Source of the DNA: Gemmatimonadota bacterium
GTDB taxonomy: Bacteria; Gemmatimonadota; Gemmatimonadetes; Gemmatimonadales; Gemmatimonadaceae
Direction of reading: 5' to 3'
Assembly: GCA_028287235.1 (NCBI GenBank)
Contig: JAQBQB010000023.1
Span: 62,001 to 126,000, forward strand
Length of the DNA stretch: 64,000 nucleotides
The position numbers were made by a program, and so were the translations under genes. Below the pieces are notes generated by a model. That model saw only the letters and a program-made list of their open reading frames with translations. It made no database searches and was not told where the DNA came from. Below are positions 1-8,857 of this stretch, piece by piece; position 1 is the first letter of the stretch, and every line of letters begins with the position of its first letter.

Positions 1-2
1 AG

Positions 3-1454
<1,452 letters not shown>

Positions 1455-1458
1455 TCTC

Positions 1459-2085
1459 TTAGGCTTCGCTATCCCGCACCCGGCGGTTGCGCGACATCCG
1501 TCGGGCCGCCGCCGCGGTCGCGATCTGCGTCATCAAATCCTTCTCCAGCGCCGCCACGTCGAGCGGCTGCATCATGTCGAGCAGCTCCTGATCCTCGGCC
1601 ACACGGTGCCCGAGACGCGTGTACAATCCCGCGACGAGCTGCAGCGTCTTCGTCGACTCTTCTTCGATCCGCAGGCTCACCTGAAGCGCCAGCTCCTCGC
1701 GCAGCTCGGCGATCGCCGACTCGCGCTTCTGCGCCATGAGGACGAAGATCGAGAGGAAGATCGCCTCGAGCGAGACGATCATCGTCAACAGACCGAAGGG
1801 ATAGGGATCGAACTCGGGCAGCGGTCCGAGCCATCCGAGATTCCACGGAATCCAGATGGCGAACCAGACGACGTGCAGCACCAGATACGGCGTCGACGCG
1901 GCGATGATGTTGAGCCGGTCCGCCGCGGCCTCGAACAGCGTGCGCTCGGCATTGTGCTGCGCCTTGAGCGCGCCGAACGCCCGATTCGCGATCAGCCGCC
2001 CGCGGCGCCGCTCGGTCTTCTCGGACGGAGCGGTGGCGGGTGCCGGCGGCTCGTCGAGCGAATGCGTGGGCGTGGAGTCGTCCAT
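1459..2085 (-). CDS. DUF1003-family membrane protein
   Basis: Two TM segments with LHVVWFAIWIPWN...FDPYPFGLLTMIVSLEAIFLSIFVLMAQ typical of DUF1003. Confidence 0.85.
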   Translation of the reverse strand: MDDSTPTHSLDEPPAPATAPSEKTERRRGRLIANRAFGALKAQHNAERTLFEAAADRLNIIAASTPYLVLHVVWFAIWIPWNLGWLGPLPEFDPYPFGLLTMIVSLEAIFLSIFVLMAQKRESAIAELREELALQVSLRIEEESTKTLQLVAGLYTRLGHRVAEDQELLDMMQPLDVAALEKDLMTQIATAAAARRMSRNRRVRDSEA

Positions 2086-2149
2086 CCGAGCCCAGGGGTG
2101 CGAGTTTTGTGCCCCGCCCCATGCGCCCGCTCTCCGGTGTCACACGGCG

Positions 2150-2530
2150 CTACCCCGCCGCGCGCTTGAGCGCCAGCCGCGCCTTCTCACGCTCGCCCCA
2201 CGACGGCGCCATCTCGCGCGCCGCGGCGATGCATCGCGCCTGCGGGCTGGCATCCGACGGAACACCCATGGGCAGCCACGCCATGACGCATCGCTGCGCC
2301 GCGACGATTTCGTCCGGCGCCAGTGGCGCGCCGCTCGATGCTGCCTCCGGCACTCCCGCCGCCGCGCCACCTTCTCCCAGCAGGGGCGTCAATGCCTGCC
2401 GCGCCGCCGTTCGGAACGTATCGGTCTTGATGCGCTGCGTGTTCTGCCGCACGTCGCCGCGATAGAAGGCATGCACCGACGACTCGACCTCGCGCATCAA
2501 CTTGTCGAGGATCTGTTCAACGGCGTCCAT
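2150..2530 (-). CDS. hypothetical protein
   Basis: ORF with internal ATG MDAVEQILDKLMREVESSVHAFYRG; upstream extension of the ORF runs into a repeat element so the internal start is preferred. Confidence 0.6.
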   Translation of the reverse strand: MDAVEQILDKLMREVESSVHAFYRGDVRQNTQRIKTDTFRTAARQALTPLLGEGGAAAGVPEAASSGAPLAPDEIVAAQRCVMAWLPMGVPSDASPQARCIAAAREMAPSWGEREKARLALKRAAG

Positions 2531-2540
2531 TGAGAAGACA

Positions 2541-2701
2541 GGGGCTAGGGTTTGGGGTGCAGGGTCTAGGGAAGGTACGTCGCGCCTGCGGCGCGACTCA
2601 ATGCGTGGACCGCGCCGAGTCCAAGCAAAAAAGCGGGCGCGCCCACGGCGCGCCCGCACACGTTCCCTAAACCCTAGCCCCGATACCCTAAACCCTGCCC
2701 C
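2541..2701. repeat. telomere-like heptad palindromic element T1
   Basis: Left arm GGGGCTA GGGTTTG GGGTGCA GGGTCTA GGGAAGG; right arm is inverse complement with same heptad phasing; two internal hairpins GTCGCGCC-TGC-GGCGCGAC and GCGGGCGCGCC-CAC-GGCGCGCCCGC. Confidence 0.9.
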
Positions 2702-2702
2702 G

Positions 2703-3197
2703 TCAGGGGACTTTCGTTTGCTTGTCGACGTTGTTCCCGATCACGGCGCCGAGGATGCCGCCGGCCGCCGCGCCGATGAGGCCACCCTTCACCTTGTCGC
2801 GGCTCGAGATCGCGCCGATCACCGCGCCGGCGCCAGCCCCGATCGCGGCGTCACGTCCCGTGTGCTTCACCGTCACCGGCGCTCGCGCCGGAGCCGGGTA
2901 ATAGCCGCCACCGCCCGAGCTCGACGAGCCGCTGGAGCGGCGAGCCGTCGACGTCCGGCGAACCGGCGCGGCGGCGCGAGGCGCAGCCCGCACCGGCGCG
3001 GCGGCGAGCTTCTGCTGCTGCGCGGCGTAGCCCGCCTCGGTCGGCGAGATGGTCTGCTGCGGGTTGAACGGCGCCGCCTGCGACGCGAGCGCGAGGTCGT
3101 TCTTCAGCGCGTCGTCGACCGCGGGGGAGCTGTTGCGTCCGCAAGCGGCCGCCAGCATTGCCGCGGGGACGAGCACGATCCAGTTCAGTCTGCGCAT
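2703..3197 (-). CDS. glycine-zipper lipoprotein
   Basis: Lipobox MLAAAC; Gly-rich zipper IGAGAGAVIGAISSRDKVKGGLIGAAAGGILGAVIGNNVD. Confidence 0.8.
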   Translation of the reverse strand: MRRLNWIVLVPAAMLAAACGRNSSPAVDDALKNDLALASQAAPFNPQQTISPTEAGYAAQQQKLAAAPVRAAPRAAAPVRRTSTARRSSGSSSSGGGGYYPAPARAPVTVKHTGRDAAIGAGAGAVIGAISSRDKVKGGLIGAAAGGILGAVIGNNVDKQTKVP

Positions 3198-3408
3198 CGC
3201 ATTCTCCATCAGGGGTGGTCGTTCGTGTCCATAACTGGCACAGTCCGTTCCGTCACTAAACCCCTGTTTCAGCAGGTTGTCGATGCAATACGTCTATATC
3301 CGCGACAGTCGCTGTCCTCCCTTTTGGATCGCGGCGTGCGGTAGGAGTCATTGCATCCTACGCACGGCCCAACCATCTTGGCGCCACCCTGTGATCGAGG
3401 TCACCCGC

Positions 3409-4011
3409 ATGACGAAATTCGCTTCGCGACGAACAGCTCAGCTCGCTGTTGCCGTCCTTGTAACATCGGCGGCGAGCGCGTTTGCTCAGCAGCCCCAGCC
3501 CACTGCGGCGCCGGCGACAACCGCCCCAGACGTCGGCCAGATGGCGCCCGACTTCACCCTCCCCGGTGCCACTCGCTACGGGCTGCTCAAGGATCCGGTC
3601 AAGCTCTCGGACTACCGCGGCAGCACCGTCGTCGTCGCCTTCTTTCCCAAGGCGCGGACAAAGGGCTGAACCATCCAAATGGAGGCGTACCGTGATCAGT
3701 ACGCCACGCTCTTCAACAACGGGAAGAAGGTCGTCGTCCTCGGCATCAGCGTCGATGCGGACACGACTCTGAGCAACTGGGCGCGCGAATCAGGATTTCC
3801 TAATCTGTTCGCCAGCGACCCCGATCAGACCGTTGCGAAGCTGTACGGATCGGCCGATTCGAAGTACGACACCCGAAACGTGTTCATCATCGGACCGGAC
3901 GGGCGCATCGCGAGCCGCATCATGAAATTCAACGTATTGTCGGGGGACGCCTACACCGAGCTGGGAAAGGCGGTGATGGCAACGGTGAAGCCAGCGGGAG
4001 GATCGCATTAG
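3409..4011 (+). CDS. peroxiredoxin (AhpC/TSA-Bcp-like) with in-frame TGA at 3667-3669 at the peroxidatic Cys position; candidate selenoprotein
   Basis: Signal peptide MTKFASRR...AFA; APDFTLPGA...VKLSDYRGSTVVVAFFPKARTKG-[TGA]-TIQMEAYRDQY...GISVDAD...FIIGPDGRI read in one frame across the TGA (ORF track splits it into 3277..3669 and 3679..4011). Confidence 0.75.
3684..3705 (+). promoter_or_regulatory. candidate bacterial SECIS hairpin
   Basis: GGCGTAC-CGTGATCA-GTACGCC: perfect 7-bp stem, 8-nt loop starting about 21 nt after the TGA. Confidence 0.55.
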
Positions 4012-4015
4012 TACT

Positions 4016-5356
4016 GTGAGTACGGACGTCAACGCGCCGGTCGAAGGGACCGCGCGCGAGTTGTTGATCGACATCTACGACGCCGCCGTCGCCGCCGCCG
4101 CGCCTGGCCCGGCGACGGCGCGTGCCGTAGATGCGCTGTCCATCGACCGCGACCGCCGCGTCTGGGTCTTCGCGTTCGGTAAAGCGGCCGTGCCGATGGC
4201 GGCGGCGGCGGTGACGTCGCTGCTTCGATCGCTGCACGCCGTGGTCGGCGGCGTGATCGTGAGCCCGGAGGGCGGAGCGTCGCCCTATCCCACGCTCGCG
4301 TCGATGCGCGGCGACCACCCGATTCCCGGACGCAATTCATTTGCGGCGGCCGCGAAGATCGCCGAAGTCACCCCCGGCCGGCGCGGCAACGACGTGGCGG
4401 TCGTGCTCATCTCGGGCGGCGCATCGAGCCTGATCGGCGCACCGCTGCGCGGCATGAACGAGGCCGATCTCACGCAGCTCTACGAGCTGCTGCTCGGCGC
4501 GGGGCTCGACATTGGGTCGACGAACGCCGTGCGCAAACGCTTTTCGCGCTGGGGCGCGGGCCGGCTCGCGCTCGCGCTCGCGCCGGCCGCCACCCACTGC
4601 CTCGCGATTTCCGACGTCGCCGGTGATGATCTCGGCGCCATCGGCTCGGGACCGTGCGCGCCCGACGCCACGACCGTGAAGGACGTAACCGACATTCTGC
4701 AACGCACGAACCTGCTCGCGCGCATTCCGCAGACGCACCGCGACTATCTCATCGCGGTGGGACGCGGCACGATTCCCGACACGCCGACCAAGGCGCATCC
4801 GGCGTTCGCGCACGTCACGGCGCGGGTCATCGGCAACAATCAGTCGGCGGTCGACGGCGCCGGCGCGCGTGCGCGAGAGCGCGGGCTGACAGCCGACGTC
4901 GTGGCCACGCGACTGAGCGGCGACGCGGCCAAGGCGGGCGAGGCGATCGCGCGCGCACTCCTCGACGCACGCGCCGGCGGTGCCGCGGGCAAATGCATCG
5001 TCTGGGGCGGCGAGACCACGGTCACGCTGAGCGGCGCTCACGGCGGTCGCCCGTCGGGCGGCGGCCGTTGCCAGGAGCTCGCGCTCGCCGCCGCGCGCGT
5101 GCTGCACGAGGCCGGCGATGCGGCGGCGGGAATCACGCTGCTCGCCGCCGGGACCGACGGCCGCGACGGCGCCACCGACGCGAGCGGTGCGATCGTCGAT
5201 GGAACGACGTGGGCGTCCATTGCCCAGTCCGGCCGCGACCCTGCCCATGCGCTCGCGACGCACGAGTCGAACGGCGCGCTTCGCGTCGCCAATGCGTTGC
5301 TCGCGCGACGCGAAACGGGAACCAACGTGAACGACGTGGTCGTGGGCGTGGTGTGA
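4016..5356 (+). CDS. glycerate 2-kinase / hydroxypyruvate reductase family (DUF4147/MOFRL)
   Basis: FGKAAVPMAAAA, GDHPIPGRNS, VLISGGASSLIGAP, GGRCQELALAAA, AAGTDGRDGATDASGAIVDG motifs. Confidence 0.9.
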   Translation: MSTDVNAPVEGTARELLIDIYDAAVAAAAPGPATARAVDALSIDRDRRVWVFAFGKAAVPMAAAAVTSLLRSLHAVVGGVIVSPEGGASPYPTLASMRGDHPIPGRNSFAAAAKIAEVTPGRRGNDVAVVLISGGASSLIGAPLRGMNEADLTQLYELLLGAGLDIGSTNAVRKRFSRWGAGRLALALAPAATHCLAISDVAGDDLGAIGSGPCAPDATTVKDVTDILQRTNLLARIPQTHRDYLIAVGRGTIPDTPTKAHPAFAHVTARVIGNNQSAVDGAGARARERGLTADVVATRLSGDAAKAGEAIARALLDARAGGAAGKCIVWGGETTVTLSGAHGGRPSGGGRCQELALAAARVLHEAGDAAAGITLLAAGTDGRDGATDASGAIVDGTTWASIAQSGRDPAHALATHESNGALRVANALLARRETGTNVNDVVVGVV

Positions 5357-5393
5357 CGACTAGACGGTAGCCATCCCGTTTAGTTTTCCTCCC

Positions 5394-6329
5394 ATGACCA
5401 GCTCTCCGTTCACCGTCGGCATCATTCAGGACAGCGCGAGCGACGACGCGGCAGCCACCGTCGCGGCCACCGTCGAGCGCATTCGCGAGGCCGCCAAGCG
5501 CGGCGCGCAGATCGTCTGTCTCAAGGAGCTCTTCAACGCCCCGTACTTCTGCAAATCGCAGAAGTGCGAGCGGTTCGACCTCGCCGAGTCGATTCCCGGT
5601 CCGACGACCGATCGCATGCAGTCACTGGCGAAGGAGCTCGAGATCGTGCTCATCGTGCCGATCTTCGAGAAGCAGGCGCGCGGCGTCTATCGCAATTCCG
5701 CGGCGGTCATCGACGCCGACGGCTCGCTGCTGGGCGTGTATCGCAAGATGCACATCCCCGACGATCCGATGTTCAATGAGAAGTACTATTTCACGCCCGG
5801 CGACGCGGCGACGGACGATCGCATCGACCGCATCGGCCAGGTCGCGAAACAGGCGAGCGGCTTCCGCGTGTGGCGCACGCGCTACGCGAACATCGGCGTA
5901 TTGATCTGCTGGGACCAGTGGTACCCGGAGGCCGCGCGCATCACGTCGCTCCTCGGCGCCGACATTCTGTTCTATCCCACGGCCATCGGGTGGCACCCGG
6001 CGGAGAAGTCGGAATTCGGCAGTGCGCAGGTCGACGCCTGGCGGACGATGCAGCGCTCGCACGCCATCGCGAACGGCGTCTTCGTCGCCTCGCCGAATCG
6101 CGTCGGCCATGAAGACGAACCGGGCACGAACGGCATCGAATTCTTCGGCAATTCGTTCATCGCCGATCCGTTCGGCCGCATCCTCGCTGAAGCGGGGACC
6201 GACCCGGCGATCCTCATCGCGAAGTGCGACCCGAAGCTGATCGAGGACACGCGGCGAAACTGGCCGTTCCTGCGCGATCGGCGCATCGACGCCTACGCGC
6301 CGATTTTGAGTCGGTATCTCGGAGCTTGA
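5394..6329 (+). CDS. aguB: N-carbamoylputrescine amidase
   Basis: Nitrilase fold: CLKELFNAPYFC, YRKMHIPDDPMFNEKYYFTPGD, GVLICWDQWYPEAAR; adjacent to aguA. Confidence 0.93.
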   Translation: MTSSPFTVGIIQDSASDDAAATVAATVERIREAAKRGAQIVCLKELFNAPYFCKSQKCERFDLAESIPGPTTDRMQSLAKELEIVLIVPIFEKQARGVYRNSAAVIDADGSLLGVYRKMHIPDDPMFNEKYYFTPGDAATDDRIDRIGQVAKQASGFRVWRTRYANIGVLICWDQWYPEAARITSLLGADILFYPTAIGWHPAEKSEFGSAQVDAWRTMQRSHAIANGVFVASPNRVGHEDEPGTNGIEFFGNSFIADPFGRILAEAGTDPAILIAKCDPKLIEDTRRNWPFLRDRRIDAYAPILSRYLGA

Positions 6330-6359
6330 ATTGTTAGATCGCGAGCGGCGCGAGCCCGG

Positions 6360-7448
6360 ATGATCTTCCCCGCCGAGTGGAGTCCGCACGAAGCCACATG
6401 GATCGCCTGGCCCCACCATGAGCCCGACTGGCCGGGCAAGCTCGCACCCATTCCCTGGGTGTACGCCGAGATCGCGCGCGTGCTTCACGAGCACGAGCGC
6501 GTCGAGATCGTCTGTCATAGCGACGAGGTCAAGGCCGCGGCCGAGGCGCATCTCGCGGCGCATGGCGTGCGCGAGAACTACCGGTTGCACATCGTGCCCA
6601 ACGATCGCGTGTGGCTGCGCGACTCCGGTCCCACGGGCGTCATTGGCGACGATGGCAAGGTCGCGCTCGTGAACTGGAAGTTCAACGCGTGGGCGAAGTA
6701 CGACAACTACGAGCGCGACGCGCAGATGGGCGCCGCGATCGCGCGTATCACCGGCCTGCCGCGCATCGAGCCGCGGCGTCCGGACAACGGCGAACGCGTG
6801 GTGCTCGAGGGCGGCGCGATCGAGACCGACGGCGCGGGCACGATGCTCGTCACCGAGGAGTGTCTGCTCTCGCCGATTCAGGCGCGCAATCCCGGTCTGT
6901 CGCGCGAGGGCTATGAAACGGTCTTTCGCGACGCGCTCGGCATTCGCCAGACGATCTGGTTGGGCGAAGGGTGCGTGGGCGACGACACGCACGGGCACAT
7001 CGACGACATCGCGCGCTTCACGGCGCCGGGCGTGATCGCGCTCGCGTACGAGGACGATCCGGCCGACGACGAGAATCACCGCCGCTCGGTGGACAACTAT
7101 GCGCGGCTGCAGTCCGCCGGCGGCGCGGCGGGTGCGCTGAAGATCGTGAAGCTCCCGTATCCGCGTCCCGTCATCATGAACGGCGAGCGGCTTCCGGCGA
7201 GTTACGCGAACTTCTACATCGCCAACGGCGTCGTGATCGTGCCAACCTTCAACGATCGCAACGACCGCACGGCGCTCAACACGATCGCCGAGCTATTCCC
7301 CGGACGCGAGATCGTCGGCATCCATGCCGTGGATCTCGTGTGGGGGTTGGGCACGCTGCACTGCTTGACGCAGCAACAGCCGTTGGGCGTGGGGCGTGGG
7401 GCGTGGGGCGTGGGGCGTGGGGCGTGGGGCGTGGGGCGTGGGGCGTAA
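6360..7448 (+). CDS. aguA: agmatine deiminase, C-terminus extended by GGGCGTG repeat
   Basis: FPAEWSPHEATWIAWPHHEPDWPG, WLRDSGPT, GEGCVGDDTHGHIDDIARF, GLGTLHCLTQQQP; last ~20 aa are GVGRGAW repeats. Confidence 0.92.
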   Translation: MIFPAEWSPHEATWIAWPHHEPDWPGKLAPIPWVYAEIARVLHEHERVEIVCHSDEVKAAAEAHLAAHGVRENYRLHIVPNDRVWLRDSGPTGVIGDDGKVALVNWKFNAWAKYDNYERDAQMGAAIARITGLPRIEPRRPDNGERVVLEGGAIETDGAGTMLVTEECLLSPIQARNPGLSREGYETVFRDALGIRQTIWLGEGCVGDDTHGHIDDIARFTAPGVIALAYEDDPADDENHRRSVDNYARLQSAGGAAGALKIVKLPYPRPVIMNGERLPASYANFYIANGVVIVPTFNDRNDRTALNTIAELFPGREIVGIHAVDLVWGLGTLHCLTQQQPLGVGRGAWGVGRGAWGVGRGA

Positions 7449-7736
7449 CGGCTACTAGCTACCCGCCCGTCTGACGACCGCTCTCGACCAAAGCGATTGA
7501 GAGCCTCCGCAAGCAACTCCGCAAGCAACTCCGCAAGATTACCAAACGCGTGGCCATTTTCCGATCGACGACGCCGCCACCAAATGGCAGAGTGGAAGAC
7601 CGCGGCGCGCTCCCCCACTTCGCGATTCCTGTCGGCGTGGACTAATCCCCGCCATCAGCCCTCACGCACAGAAATTCAGGTACGCCCCACGCCCCACGTC
7701 TAACGCCCCACGCCCCACGCCCCACGCCCAACGCTA
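7385..7736. repeat. GGGCGTG-heptad bounded inverted element H1
   Basis: Left arm eight GGGCGTG units plus GGGCGTA (7385-7447); right arm (about 7681-7733) is the inverted copy with seven phased heptads; ~235 bp core. Confidence 0.88.
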
Positions 7737-8750
7737 CTCCTTCGCCAACCCATACGCCCTGAGCTTCCTCGCCAGCGTGGGTCGCGAAATACAGAGAATC
7801 CTCGCGGCCGCGCTCTGGTTGTAGTCGGTCAACTGCAGCGTCAGCTCCAGCGCTTCGCGCTCGACGTCGCGCAAGCGCTTGCCGTCGGCGGGAATGCGGA
7901 TCTCGCCGAACGTCGCTGCTCCGCGCACGGAGCTCGACCCTGCCCTGCGCTGATTGATCGTCAGGTGCTCGGCTCCGATCAGCGGCACGTCGCACACCAC
8001 GAGCGCACGCTCCACGACGTGCTTGAGCTCGCGCACATTCCCCGGCCAGCGGTGCGACCGCAGCGTGGCAATGGCGTCCAACCCGAGCTGCCGGCGCGGC
8101 GCGCCCTGCAACCGCGTCGCCTCCGCGAGCAGATGCTCGGCGATCAGGCGCACGTCTTCGTCGCGCTCGCGGAGCGGCGGCAGCTCGATGCGCAGCACCG
8201 CGAGCCGCGCGAGCAATTCCTCACGGAACGTTCTCGCGGCCACGCGATCTTCCAGCCGCGTCTTGCTCGCCGCGATCACGCGGCAGTGCACCGTGGCTTC
8301 GTTTCCGCCTGAGAAGCGCGGAATGCTGTATTCCTCGAGCGTGCGCAGCAAGCGGTCCTGCAGCGACACCGGCATCTCGCCGACCTCGTCGAGGAACACG
8401 GTGCCGCGGCCGGTCAGCTCGAGCACGCCGAGCTTGCGCCCGGTCTCAATGCGCGACGGACCCGTGCCGAACAGCTCCACCTCGAGCAGCGGCGCCGGAA
8501 TCGACGCGCAGTTGATCGAGACGAACGGCGCGTTCGCATGATGCCCGGCATTGTGGATGCAACGCGCCACGAGCTCTTTGCCGGTACCCGCTTCGCCGTT
8601 CAGTAAGAGCGTGCGCAGTGGCGTCGTGGCGACGCGACGCGCCATGTGCAGTGCGTGACGCATGCCCGCGCTCTCGGCAATGACGGCCGCGAACTCGCTG
8701 ACGCTTTCGCGCGCGGCAGGATTCTGCCGCTGTACGGAAGGTGCAGTCAT
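7734..8750 (-). CDS. sigma-54 interaction domain transcriptional regulator (Fis-type HTH)
   Basis: GEAGTGKELVARCIH, ELFGTGPSR, GTVFLDEVGEMP, RWPGNVRELKHVVERA, C-terminal HTH SAAARILCISRPTLARKL. Confidence 0.9.
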   Translation of the reverse strand: MTAPSVQRQNPAARESVSEFAAVIAESAGMRHALHMARRVATTPLRTLLLNGEAGTGKELVARCIHNAGHHANAPFVSINCASIPAPLLEVELFGTGPSRIETGRKLGVLELTGRGTVFLDEVGEMPVSLQDRLLRTLEEYSIPRFSGGNEATVHCRVIAASKTRLEDRVAARTFREELLARLAVLRIELPPLRERDEDVRLIAEHLLAEATRLQGAPRRQLGLDAIATLRSHRWPGNVRELKHVVERALVVCDVPLIGAEHLTINQRRAGSSSVRGAATFGEIRIPADGKRLRDVEREALELTLQLTDYNQSAAARILCISRPTLARKLRAYGLAKE

Positions 8751-8857
8751 CGCCGGTCTCCAGTCGAAGCTACTAGGCTGCGCATCACGGTTACGTCCTG
8801 ATCGGGGTGCACGAAACTGCGTTCAAGTATCGGCATATCGCTCTCGGTTCCGCAGTG

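Noticed and set aside
3277-3669. Peroxiredoxin as an ordinary pseudogene truncated at 3669
   Set aside because: Not fully excluded, but the frame stays coding after the TGA, the TGA falls exactly at the active-site Cys and a hairpin follows at SECIS spacing.
5622-7079. 485-aa minus-strand ORF antisense to aguB/aguA
   Set aside because: Arg/Val-rich antisense artefact; sense strand is well-conserved aguB/aguA.
7385-7736. GGGCGTG array as a CRISPR or simple microsatellite
   Set aside because: Unit is only 7 nt without spacers; the paired inverted arm argues against a simple microsatellite.
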